Assembly (NCBI GenBank): GCA_030142905.1
Contig: JASJOG010000521.1
Coordinates: 62,001 to 126,000, forward strand
DNA length: 64,000 nucleotides
Direction of reading: 5' to 3'
Origin: Heliopora coerulea
Lineage: Eukaryota > Cnidaria > Anthozoa > Scleralcyonacea > Helioporidae
Position numbers and translations under genes: made by a program
Shown: one piece after another, positions 42,614-52,408 of the stretch
Layout: each line of letters begins with the position of its first letter
Position numbering within the stretch: position 1 is the stretch's first letter
The notes under the pieces: model-generated
What the model saw: only the letters and a program-made list of their open reading frames with translations
What the model was told of the DNA's origin: nothing
Databases searched by the model: none

Positions 42614-43145
42614 CAAGGACGTAAATCCTGGGGGGATCGGGGGACATATCCCCCCTTTTTGGACAGAGGGGGATACATATATAATTATCCCCCCGCTTTT
42701 GGCAAAGTTCATGACAACTGAAGCCTAATTTCTGTTCCCTCGGCGCTTATGGTTCCATGGTTACCTTTACGATTTTCCGATATAACCTTTTTCAGCCCCA
42801 ATTCTTACCTAGGTATTGTTGGTTCGAATACATGACAAATTATGAAAATTTGCCAAGTTATTTTATAGTCCGATCGTTCTTCTTTGGACGCCGTTTTGTA
42901 AACAATCAGAAGTACTTTGTTTAGTCATACTATATTGTCTTTATTGTTGTTTGGAGGAAATGCATGGTTTTGTTTCAATTGAAAAATAAGGTATGAATAT
43001 TGTTCCAAAGAAACAATCTCAGAATGCCGGAAAAGGCATTTCATAAACATTAGATTTAAAAAAAAACAAATTTTCAGAGAGAATGCTTCCACATCACTAG
43101 GCCGGCTCCGTCCCCCCCACTTTTAAGAAGCGATTGTCGCCCTTG
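42614..43145. mobile_element. hAT-like MITE inside the Penelope-like element
   Basis: 532-bp insertion with imperfect inverted ends (CAAGGACGTAAATC / inverse CAAGGGCGACAATC), bounded by a perfect 8-bp target duplication TTGTCCAT at 42606-42613 and 43146-43153. Inside are GGGGG/CCCCC inverted stretches near both ends (about 42628-42700 and 43110-43125). Removing it joins the Penelope frame exactly at the MDK/YYDK position, which confirms the boundaries. Confidence 0.85.
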
Positions 43146-43881
43146 TTGTCCATAACAACAGTAACGCTTCCTTTGTCTGCTGGTAGTATAACAATGTTCT
43201 CGCCATGTGTTGGTCGTTTGAGTGCTTGTTTTTCGACTGTCGTTAAGTTGGTATCACGTATAGTGGCCGATTGTACGGTGGAGGCGACCCTACTTCTGAT
43301 CTCGTCTTTTGTCGTCTCTTCCAAATCTCTTTGAGAAGCTAAGACAGCCTCGACGCTTGATACAATCGCCTCAGTCGGTATATGTTTGGGTGTTATAGAG
43401 TGTTTTAGTCCGTAGGATAGTAATCGAGTTCCAGTTTCGTCTAAAGGGCGCGAGGAAATATTCTTGACCCAGTTGTCGTCATGTTTTTGTCGTTTACGTG
43501 TTCTGCTGCGTTGTAATCGTTCAAGTTTTTGTTGGTGTTTCGTTCAATATTCTGTTTCGTTTTTGAGAGCTCGTTTGTCAGCAATGGTTTGTATAGTAGA
43601 AAGTAAGTCGGTACTCACGGTTGTCGGTACCAGTTGTCTCAGCTTGTCCAGTCTTTGTTGCTGTTGGTTTTTGTAGTAGTTGAGTCGTCTGTGGCAGTCG
43701 TTAATCCGCGCTCGGATCAGTCGTCTGCTGGTGGAGTTGACGATCTGAATAGCCTCTTGTGTGTTCAACGGCGACTTAATTCTAAGTCCTGCGGGAACGA
43801 GACCAAAATCCTTGCAGCGGTGGTTGAACCAGAGTTGTTGGCGAGTAAGTTTGACATTGCTTGCGAAACGGATGTAGTCAT

Positions 43882-43926
43882 TGACTCTGAAGATGACCGC
43901 CGCTAAGGCTGTCGAAACGTCAGTCA
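43882..43926 (+). ncRNA. Hammerhead-ribozyme-like motif, antisense to Penelope N-terminus
   Basis: Plus strand: stem I strand UGACU, core CUGAAGA, one extra U, stem II GACCGCC / GGCUGUC (one mismatch) with loop GCUAA, GAA, self-complementary ACGU as helix III, C at position 17, then AGUCA pairing with stem I. Every core position fits CUGANGA...GAA. It overlaps, in antisense, the first codons of the Penelope frame (ATG at 43936), whereas the other two motifs of this window are in sense and 3' of their elements. It could belong to a lost plus-strand element. Activity not shown. Confidence 0.5.
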
Positions 43927-43989
43927 CTTCCACCAACAGTCTTTCTCAAGACTACACTAACCTGGACGATCAACTTCCGCAAACATATC

Positions 43990-44093
43990 AAAAACGGCTT
44001 TAATGTTGCATGATAGTTTCACTCACTAATGTGTCGCTGGCAAAGAACACGAATGAATTACAAAACAGCCGGTTTCAACGGAATAGATCGGGG
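43990..44093 (+). repeat. Direct repeat flanking the Penelope-like element (right)
   Basis: Partner of 40761-40863 (landmarks TTGCATGATAGTTTCACTCA, GAATTACAAAACAGCCG). The two are in direct orientation about 3.23 kb apart. Confidence 0.8.
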
Positions 44094-44301
44094 TCAAAGT
44101 TAAAAATGATTTAAGATTGGCCGTTATGATAAGAGATGGATGGATTAACATGTGCAACTATTGCGTTCGTAACTCAGAGATAACAGATATATACCTCCTT
44201 TTCAGCGTTCCATAATTCCAGAGATATTACAGCAAAGTCTTTCCTTCAACCTGGCGAAAACAGCGAAGAAATTATCAACCAATTTTTTCACCGACGATGC
44301 G

Positions 44302-46712
44302 ATGGAATTGAGAAGAGTCGACAAAGCAACAAGAGACATTTCAATTTTCTCAAGCACTGACCATTCAGATCTTCAAGTACGGAGTATTTTTAAGAGCTTT
44401 TCTAACTATCTGGAACCGTTTTTTTCCAGTTTGTGGAAAAACAAGCATCGGCGTAGAGAGCGTGGCCAGTTAGGCGAACCCGATGACACAAGAGCTCGGG
44501 GGCTCACTGTAACGATTCGAAAAGACGAGGATGGTGACCACGAAGAGCTCGATATTTTTGAAGATGTAGATGAACAAATTTGGTACCAGAATGAGACAAT
44601 AACTGTGACTTACAAGCTGTTCATGAAAGCCTTAAGTTTTTCACAAGCTCTCTTCCGTTCTCCCGGTCTGGTGATTTATAAACCCAGCAAAACCTACGAA
44701 AGAGTAATGGCGAAACTTATTCGACTAGAAGATAATGGGGACTTCGATGAATTTGACAGTTATTCGTCTTATGTAGTGAAGCACTATGAGAATACTGACC
44801 CAGATTTAGTGGCAGCAGCAACTGTTGAGCAGGCAACGAGCTTCGTTTATAGGGAGGACCTGAAAGCCGCCAAAGTTTGCGCTAAGAGAGGCTACGAGTT
44901 GGCGCGCTGCACAAGTTTTCCATCGATGTTCCAAGCACGCGCGCTGATTTCAATGGCCTTAATCTCAATGACGAAAAATAAACTGGGTTCCACCAAGAAG
45001 TATTTGGAGTTGGCCGAGCAGAGCTTCCAAAGTGGTTGGAACTATGAGGACATGGCGCAATTCCACGAATGCTACGGCACTTTCCTAGATTCGTTTATGG
45101 GAAACCTACCAAACCCAGATCAGAACGTTAAAGAACTTGCACTCGTTAGTTTCAAGAAGATGAGCGAAGTCGCCTCTCAGGACGCCAGGCCTCGCGTTAA
45201 CGACAAGAATAAATTTTACGCTTTGATATTAAGTGCAAGAATACTACTCGATTCAAATTCTTCGTTCGGACGCCAGGGACGCGCGGTTAGCGAGGCCTCA
45301 GTCGCTCTTGCCGGCCAATATCTTGAAATAATCAAAAAAGATTTGTGGAAGAGCATCCCACGTGGTTCCCAAATCCAGTTCCAATTGGTCGAATCGGATA
45401 TTTACTTCCGATTGGGAATGTTCGAGAAGGAGAGGCAGTTGCTGGACCAATCTCTTCAGGAGGCGAGAAAGTACGGCTTTAAAACTGAAGAGCCAATTAT
45501 TATTCAGGTATGGAGAAGGTATATTGGGCTTTTACACTCCGTCACATGAAACAGTGTCTTTATATTACGTCAAAGTTAATTTCCGAGTGCTATAGTCATG
45601 CATTTTCAGGGGGTGTTTATGTGGAGGCGAGCCAGCCCTCTTGGTAGGGCTAGTCCTAGTGAGAGAGCTGGATTTCACCTCGCTTTTACATGGGAATTTT
45701 CTTTCCCTTCTAGCAGAGCTGAATCCAGCACGCATGCGGTATAGGAGGGCCAGCTCTCCTTCGTGTGTTTACATGGGAAATTTCCAGCTCTCCTTTCAGG
45801 AAAACCACTGATCTCAGGGAAAGGAAAACAAATTTCACAAGGAATTTCACAGGGAAGCGAAATCTTGGCGAAAAGAGCCATCCCTACAAATAGGGCTGGC
45901 TCGCTTCCATGCGAACACCACTTTTAATATACACTACAGTGATGTCAGGTGAACAGTGTTCAAAACGTTATAAATTACAAAGTGAACTTTTTCTCGTAAT
46001 AATTTTTTAAAGGGTAGGAAGATATTTGATAATTCATATATTGCGCCAGGTTTTTTGCTGGGATTTTAATTAGGGTAGCACTGGAAAAACGACCAGAAAG
46101 AATAATTTGAGCTAATGCTTTGTACAAGGACCCATCAAGGACCCATCCCGCTGCAACACGTGTCGTTTTCTCAACGCCTCTACATGCATTTCGGGTTCTA
46201 AATCTAATTTTGTTATTCGACATTATTTCACATGAATCTCCTCCAACCTCATTTACTGCATTTCGTGCAGTAGATGTGGTCTGCTTTACATCTTCGCTCC
46301 CTAAGGAATGGAGACGTTGACAAACCTGTCGCCCGACATTTTAATAGTGCCAATCATTCTCTTTCGGACATGAAAGTTTGTCCCATCTCCCAAATTTCTG
46401 GCGGTAACAATAGTCGCAAAAGACAGGAAAAGTGTCTCATCTTTAGAATTGGAACCATTCACCCTCACGGACTCAATGAACGTTTTTCTTTTACTTAATC
46501 CCTGTGTGGCCAATGTTTTTGCTTTGCACGAGTGAACGTTAACAATAGCTGCTTAGCTCTTTTGTGTTTAGCTTTCACTCACCCACATTGTTTTTGACAC
46601 ACCCACCTGGTTTGCTGATCGGTGATATTTTAGGCGAGTGACGAGCCACTATCTCATTTACACTTGCTGTTTTTCCATTCTGATTGGCCATTTGTTGTCA
46701 CATGACCATTTT

Positions 46713-46751
<39 letters not shown>

Positions 46752-47832
46752 CGTGTTTTTCGATCCTCCAACGTTTTCTCTCTGACGAAGGGCCTTCGCT
46801 CGAAACGTTAGAAAACTACTCTTCACATTTCGGCACTACTCAGACCTTTCCGATCATTTCACTAAGATTACAACAGTGCCTACGCAGCACTCTATTTTAT
46901 CCCACGGTCGGACTTGAAGGACTTTACAACGCAGTGCCAGGGGTTTTAAACAACTTCATATGCCGAAAAGAAGTTGGACAAACGATAGCCACAAGATCTC
47001 TAAATGACATCTCCGATTCCGAAATTTGTGGGGACTAATCAAGCTTTAGTGTTCGACCGATCATGGAACAATCTGAAATTACTGATGTTCGATTTTTCGC
47101 TTTCACAATCGGCCGATTGCGATTACGATTATACCTCACTTTTCTAATAACCTACTACATGGTTATTAAAGCCATCAGAAGAATCGGAAGACGCTTCGTG
47201 CTGTTACGTAGCTGTATTGTCGTCACTTGTTCTTTCAACAGGCTTACTCACTGATTGTCTCTTTTGTTTCCGTGAAGATTTCACCGTCAGTGAATGAGTG
47301 AAACTTGGCAACTTGGCGCACTAAACGTCAACGAGTGTACGAGGTTCTGGGTCTGAAATTTCTCCAAAAGCGATTTTCCACAATCGGAAACTGCAGACTT
47401 GACTGATTGCACCACTGCACGGTCGCATGCACGAACACAAAACCTCTATATACCCCCAAGATCAGGACTGTGTTATCCTTCGTCAAACTTAATAAATTCA
47501 TTGATATATCGTGATTTCCCTGTACGTCATTATGCTGTGTGACGTAGAATCATTCCAACAATTTTCAGGTTCGGTGTTTTTTGTGGGTTTTTTTTTTCCT
47601 CTGATGAAGCCAGTGTTTAAGAAGCCAAATATTAAGATTCATTTCGCGATTCTTTTTTTTTCAGCGAATGAAAGAGATAGAACAGATCGACACGGGAACG
47701 GATCGTGTGGTTGAAATGGACAGTGTCGTCGAGAATGGTCAACATGTTGTGGAAAGCAACAGCAATAAGGAAAGTACTAACGAGGATCAATCGGACAGTT
47801 CAGCTGATATATTTGACTCAAAGTATCTGTAA
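44302..47832 (+). CDS. Gene 3: TPR-like helical-repeat protein, two coding exons
   Basis: Exon 1 is 44302-45507 (402 codons); exon 2 is 47665-47832 (55 codons plus stop). They join in phase 0 with donor CAG/GTATGG and acceptor TTCTTTTTTTTTCAG. The unspliced frame reads on only to 45549. The protein (457 residues) shares RRRERGQ at about 50-56, the signature VIYKPSKTYERVMAKLIRLE at about 124, EQATSFVYREDLKAAKVCAK, FHECYGTFLDSFMGN, SIPRGSQIQFQL and the repeat YFRLGMFEKERQLLDQSLQE with genes 2A/2B; it is clearly diverged from them. Exon 2 encodes RMKEIEQIDTG and the acidic end DQSDSSADIFDSKYL. The N-terminal hydrophobic segment is weaker than in gene 2. The 2.16-kb intron holds a MITE, a Penelope fragment and a hammerhead-like motif. 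Function unknown. Confidence 0.8.
45611..45921. mobile_element. MITE in the gene 3 intron
   Basis: About 311 bp with inverted ends: GGTGTTTATGTGGAGGCGAG plus CCAGCCCT at the left, and AGGGCTGGCTCGCTTCCATG plus CGAACACC at the right. Internal GAGAGCTGG / CCAGCTCTCC inverted pieces strengthen the fold. No target duplication was recognised and no superfamily is assigned. Confidence 0.65.
46122..46497 (+). pseudogene. Penelope-like element fragment: linker plus GIY-YIG domain
   Basis: Plus-strand remnant within the gene 3 intron. It reads KDPSRCNTCRFLNASTCISG, SNFVIRHYFT, a TGA, then SSNLIYCISCSRCGLLYI, a frame change near 46295, and DVDKPVARHFNSANHSLSDM, RKRQEKCLIFRIGTIHPHGL, NERFSFT. This matches the cysteine-rich linker and GIY-YIG nuclease of another Penelope-like subfamily, not the one at 41037-43936. 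Without the RT and with a stop and frameshift it is inactive. A hammerhead-like motif follows 276 bp downstream in the same orientation. Confidence 0.75.
46715..46750. repeat. (TA)n microsatellite
   Basis: TA run of about 34 bp between the Penelope fragment and its downstream hammerhead-like motif; a TA run also lies close to the other sense-oriented motif (14272-14295). Confidence 0.95.
46773..46816 (+). ncRNA. Hammerhead-ribozyme-like motif 3' of Penelope fragment
   Basis: Plus strand: a stem I strand ending UCU, core CUGACGA (46782-46788), one extra A, stem II GGGC / GCUC with loop CUUC, GAA, self-complementary ACGU as helix III, U at position 17, then AGAAAAC. AGAAAAC can pair with the GUUUUCU upstream (7 bp with a 2-nt offset), or AGA with the directly adjoining UCU. 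The GAA-ACGU-U arrangement is the minimal type I form described for Penelope-like elements. It lies in sense orientation downstream of the GIY-YIG fragment. Confidence 0.65.
46817..47664. other. Remainder of the gene 3 intron
   Basis: No coding exon recognised; ends in the long pyrimidine tract and acceptor of exon 2. Some of it (to about 46920) may be Penelope non-coding sequence. Confidence 0.4.
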
Positions 47833-49556
47833 AGAGACCCGATTTCATGCGAGAGGATTACACGTGTTTTGTCATCGTTGGCTCAGTTTCTATTGTTCCC
47901 CAGGGGTTGTAAACTAACTTATCAACCTCATCAAGATATTCATGTTCTTTCTTGCGAAATTTCGCTATCTCCATTGGTTTGTCGGACAACTTCAATACTT
48001 ATATCAAAACTTCAATAGGTATATATATCACTCATATACCTCGGTCATGGGTATGTAAACTTTACATAACGTTAAATTGGGAAGTGAAATTATGTTTTAG
48101 GTTACAGATTTCGAAGCCAGGAACATGTAGATCATAGTTCGATTCCCGTCAGGTGTTCATATTTTAAGTAAATAGCTTTAGAGCATGCGCATCAACAGAT
48201 TTAATTTTGGTCGAGTAAGCGTGTCTGGGACACAGAAAATTCATCAGCGGAAAACGATAAATTACTCCCACTAATAACTTAAATACAAACTTACACCACT
48301 TATATTTTGTTCATCTCCCGGAGATTATAGAATACAACTAATGGCTTAAACACGACGCCGTGTTATGTCCCCAGCCAACGACGTCAAATATATTTTATAG
48401 TCCTAAGATATCCGCACGTGGATGCACAGGAATGTCACGCAATGACGTCACTGCTGTACGCGAGAATTTTTAGAAGCGAACAAGAAAAAAAATAAATACA
48501 ATCTATATGAATACAAATATACTGGCTAAATTTAATACGTAGTTTTTACCAGTCCACTTAATACTCTGCCGGTCACCTAGCTAGTTTGTGATAAGATAGT
48601 TTGTAGTTAGATACAGTTTTTGAAGCAACAGATGGTTTATTAGACTGCCAGCAACTTTTCTGGAGGGTGAATTCATCAACCGAAAGAGAGAAACCTTTGG
48701 CAGGAAGTTCGGAGAATTCTTTACCTCCACTGTTGTATCTAGACGAGATGGAAAAGACAGCTGGGTCGATATTTTTCATGTGGTTCCTCGATACCGTAAA
48801 TTCACTTCAACACTGCCACTAAACGAGTGTTATAATCTTTCACCTTCCAATTATCCTCGCATGCTGCTTTGAACATCTTGGTCTCATGTCGTTCAATGAC
48901 TGAGACGAGGTGCCGATGAAAATATTACGGCTCAACAATATTTGAATTTAAGAGGAACTTTTTCATACAATTCAAAATAACGATTGGTTTGAGCAGGCCT
49001 AGACGACCTATTATCACTTCTTTGGTTTCAAATAAAAAAACGTAAAGACTAAAAAAAGCAAACCTAAGTACAAAGTGAGTGATTGCAATACGCGGGGTAT
49101 ATTGCTGATTTTAGCGGACAAATTGAAGGGGAATTTCGAAAGCAAATGCGGCTTAATGAAACAAATTATATGTGGTCAAAAACCATTTCTTACTTGTACA
49201 AGCGTTGGATCATCTTCTCCGTGATCGAACGGGGACCAACACCATGAACCTTAAGCACCTGTTGAAAAATACAACAAGGTAAGAGTTCAGAATGTTAATG
49301 TACCTCTTCATACATAGTTCATTGTTACAAGATAAGGTGGCTCCATATAGTTTTTGAAAAGTGGGAAATGCTACTTTGAGCCCCCAAAATATGAACATAA
49401 ATACTTCAGAAGACTAAAACTGCAAGTCATTCATAGAAGAAAAGTCTTAAAATCTAGAACTATCACAAGTTAAGGAGTTCCAACGTTTTCCACAGATCGC
49501 GAGTGTGAGTACGAACGCGATATTGATAAACAGCAGTTGCTTAGTTTACTGCAAGT
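47833..49556. other. Gene 3 3' flank, nothing recognised
   Basis: AT-rich, with candidate AATAAA hexamers (for example near 48,490). A B-box-like GTTCGATTCCC at 48138-48148 has no partner A box. Small ORFs are unconvincing. Confidence 0.4.
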
Positions 49557-49967
49557 TTAATATACTTCGAAGGCTTGACTGCCGAACCTGAGTTCATGAT
49601 GCTTACAGAAGATAGCCAGGCCAAAGTTCCTGTTTTCATACATACTGAAACTACAACTAATTTTGCCCTGAAATCTCTTATGATGCAAAGTAAATTTCAA
49701 AGCAAATTTTCTTATGATGCAATTATTACTACCCACGTGTCTCTTCAAGCCTGTTTTTGAGCAAGTCACCGTCTTGTCACATATCTTGCAAAACGCAGTA
49801 ACTTGGTTGTTTGCTCCAACCTTCTTAGTTAACCAATTCTTAAATTCACTGTTAGTAAGCCACCTATCGACAAAGGCTTCATCATTCTTTTTTCGCTTTT
49901 TTTCGAGGTTCATCTTGGTCAGAGGCAGTACTCGATGTAGGTAATTCGCTATCTTCATTACCCTCAC
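49557..49967 (-). CDS. Zinc-finger (BED/TTF-like) transposase-type fragment
   Basis: 136-codon frame; the plausible start is the internal methionine of MNLEKKRKKNDEAFVDRWL. The core reads FVDRWLTNSEFKNWLTKKVG, then FCKICDKTVTCSKTGLKRHV and GSNNC. That is a W/F-rich lead, a C-x2-C pair and an H-x5-C pair, the layout of the small DNA-binding domain at the N-terminus of many hAT-type transposases and related genes. Residues after it (from IIRKF) look like read-through rather than protein. No catalytic domain lies downstream within 1 kb, so it is an isolated exon, a fragment or a domesticated piece. Confidence 0.4.
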   Translation of the reverse strand: MRVMKIANYLHRVLPLTKMNLEKKRKKNDEAFVDRWLTNSEFKNWLTKKVGANNQVTAFCKICDKTVTCSKTGLKRHVGSNNCIIRKFALKFTLHHKRFQGKISCSFSMYENRNFGLAIFCKHHELRFGSQAFEVY

Positions 49968-50290
49968 TTTTCGATGAAGACGACATGGTTTTTTTCATGG
50001 GAAACTTTTAAACTCTCCGCAACATATATTGTAATGTCTGTACATTTACATTTTACACGCGGAATATTACACCGAGACGATTAAACATAATGCAGCTGCA
50101 TGATAAGCGAAATGTGTCAATGTCTGAATACCAAAACATTGTAACGTAAGCAAAATCTGACTATTCCTGAATTCCTACATAACTTTGACACATATGAATA
50201 TGGAAAAAAGTACTTAGGCTACGAAATACGGTAAAATTTTTCATTTATTTTTGGCGATAGGAGTGCCTTTTTTGAGGAATTGTAAGAAAA
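49968..50290. other. Non-coding sequence, nothing recognised
   Basis: AT-rich spacer without ORFs of note, leading into the ATTTCCTTCC-type repeat. Confidence 0.4.
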
Positions 50291-50294
50291 ATAT

Positions 50295-50422
50295 AATTTC
50301 CTTCTTATTTCCTTCCCAAAGATCAAATTTCCTTCCAATTTCATTCCAAACACTATTTCCTTCCAAATTTCCTTCCGAACACTAAAATTTCCTTCTGGAA
50401 TGAAATTTCCTTCCAAATGGAA
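50295..50422. repeat. Degenerate TTTCCTTCC minisatellite at duplication junction
   Basis: About seven imperfect units built on AATTTCCTTCCAAA with variable 10-20 bp spacing (TTTCCTTC at 50299, 50311, 50332, 50358, 50370, 50390 and 50407). The strand is strongly pyrimidine-biased. The array ends only about 7 bp before copy B of the segmental duplication starts at 50429. Confidence 0.7.
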
Positions 50423-50428
50423 ACGTTG

Positions 50429-52408
50429 GTTTGCAGGTCCAATGCACGTGCACATTTAGCTTTCACTGCAGCATGCAGTTTGCTCACTTTCCTTTTCCCA
50501 TATGATATTCTGTCTTGTTTACCAACACAACTCTTGACAGGCAAACATTCAAGGGAATGAACAGCTTTCTCTAAGGAGTCTAATGAAGTCTCAGCAGGTT
50601 CATATTCTTGATCTGAATCCACCATATTTGTCTCAATTTTCATCAACCATACCATGTGTAGACTTGCAACACTGAGGACAAACCTTCTGACCTGGTTCTA
50701 AGTTAAGTGCATTGGTTGTTTCCTCATCAACAACCCTCAATGACTCTATTTCACATACATAAACAATTACCTCTTAAACAAGTATCAAACATAAATTATT
50801 ATCACTCTCTTATTACATACATCAATAAAATCAAGAAAAAATCATGAGACTGACCACTGCAGCTAAGCCAATCTACTTAGAAAACAGTATATAACTATAA
50901 CAAGTAGAACTTACTGTAGATATGTTTCTTGTGCACAGAAAATGGATCTGAACAATATTTTTGTAAGCTTTGGTAGTGTGAGTCAGATATACTTTTTCAT
51001 GATGTAGGCAAATTTGATTCTCATTTTTTAACTGAATTCCACATCTCCACTGAATTAAGTGCCTGTCAGCTTCTTTAAATATGAAAATAAGTAAAAGTCC
51101 TTTCTTTCTGCAATATGTCAACTTATGACACTCTTCATTTAAAGACTCTCCTATTTTGTAGTTAGATAAATGAGATGAAGCCATGTTTGTACTCAGCAGA
51201 AATCAGTAGTGCATTTAACTTTATAGTATCATGGATGATGCAATGTCTCTAGAGGATGTAACTATCCTAGACCTGTACATTGTGTACAACAATCTCTACT
51301 AAAATGAAAAAATAAAGGCACAATTTAAATCTTATGTACAAACCATATTTTATCAGTACAATCTTATATCAAAAATAAATTGATAAATTATTAAATTTAT
51401 GAGCAATCTTAAATATATTATTAAATTAAATTCTTAAAATTTAACAAGTTCCTCAGACATTGTCCTGCTAGGCATGGTTAACATTTCTTAGAATTAGAGC
51501 CAAAACAAGAAGATATTTAAAGATAAAGGAAGTGAGCAACAAATTAAGAACTTTGTCCATATATAGTTTAAAGCTCAATGTTAATGATACCTAAAGTACA
51601 AAATATAGCATAATTGCCCACATCGTAAAATCCCCTCTAGTTTGAGGGTTAACGTTTGGCATATTCTATTCTATTGTGATGTTTGAACCCTATTATATCA
51701 TGAACAATAAATAGGATAATAAAAAGCTTTCTGCTACATAAACTACTATACCAATGTACTTGAAAAGATGTAACACTTACAATATGTGAGAAATACCTTT
51801 TGTGTAATTGTACATCTAAATTCAAAAAAATAATCTGATAATGAAACAACATCAAAGTTTATGTTATTGATAGTTATGAAACTATAAGAGATATGATTAA
51901 AATAATCATATACTTAAAATCCTCAAGTATGAATTGATTATATTACAAAGAACCAGCCATTTATTTACAAAGGTGACCATATTATGAAGATTTAAAAAGT
52001 CTTGAAAATAAGTCATGTGTGAATCTTCCACTGAAAATGGACTACATCCTAAAATCTAAATTGGTAGTATTTAAAATTTTGGCCTAAAATTTTGCATGAC
52101 CTTATCTTTTCCTTGGTTACATACATGGACAAAATATCATAAGAATATAGGAGGGCCAACATGGAACCTCTGGGTGAGTTGGTATGGAATGGCCCAGATG
52201 CAAAAAAACTAGAACAACATTGTAACGTTTTATGCTTGTTTGAAAACAAAGTTAATTTCCCAAAAAAATGAAAATTGAAAAAAAAAATCAGTTGATATAA
52301 TACAGGCATAATTCAAGGCTTGGCTACCAGGTGATGCCTTTTGGCCAGTAAATTTTAAACTTCACTAGCCCAGGGACTAGTTAGTGAAAAAGTTAACGTC
52401 GAGCACTG
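50429..52408 (-). mobile_element. Right half of the long-TIR transposon, copy B
   Basis: Holds the N-terminal transposase pieces (50655 leftwards: SLDSLEKAVHSLECLPVKSC; 51184-50873: MASSHLSNYKIGESLNEECH, with an intact CLHHEKVYL where copy A has CLQYEKVYL) and the right inverted repeat ending GTCGAGCACTG at 52408. The catalytic half was never included. The N-terminal frame is longer than in copy A, which lost 2 bases near 21972. Confidence 0.75.

Larger units (their letters stand above)
41037..43936 (-). pseudogene. Penelope-like retroelement: RT plus GIY-YIG, inactive
   Basis: One protein in several pieces. N-terminal region 43936-43544 (LWFNHRCKDFGLVPAGLRIK) continues past an in-frame TGA at 43544 through DNWVKNISSRPLDETG to NIVILPADKGSVTVV. 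A 532-bp MITE then interrupts. After it come YYDKMGALVNDKQTYELLKR, LPKLHKPQIPMRPVVSFCGS and SFDVKSLFTSIP. A frameshift near 42050-42080 precedes QHGTAMGSPVS, FRYVDDT (catalytic aspartates), FLDCLVSR and YRKPTHTDRLL. The C-terminal GIY-YIG domain has AVYKINCSDCQATYIGETSR, RLTEHKRA and a glutamate in LILESWY. About 790 residues in total fits complete GIY-YIG Penelope-like elements. The stop, frameshift and MITE make it non-functional. Confidence 0.85.

Noticed and set aside
47598..47640. Fourth hammerhead (CTGATGAAGCC)
   Set aside because: The core CUGAUGA is there, but no GAAA with a closing stem II follows at a suitable distance.
48100..48170. tRNA gene
   Set aside because: A perfect B-box-like GTTCGATTCCC is present, but no A box or cloverleaf can be drawn upstream.
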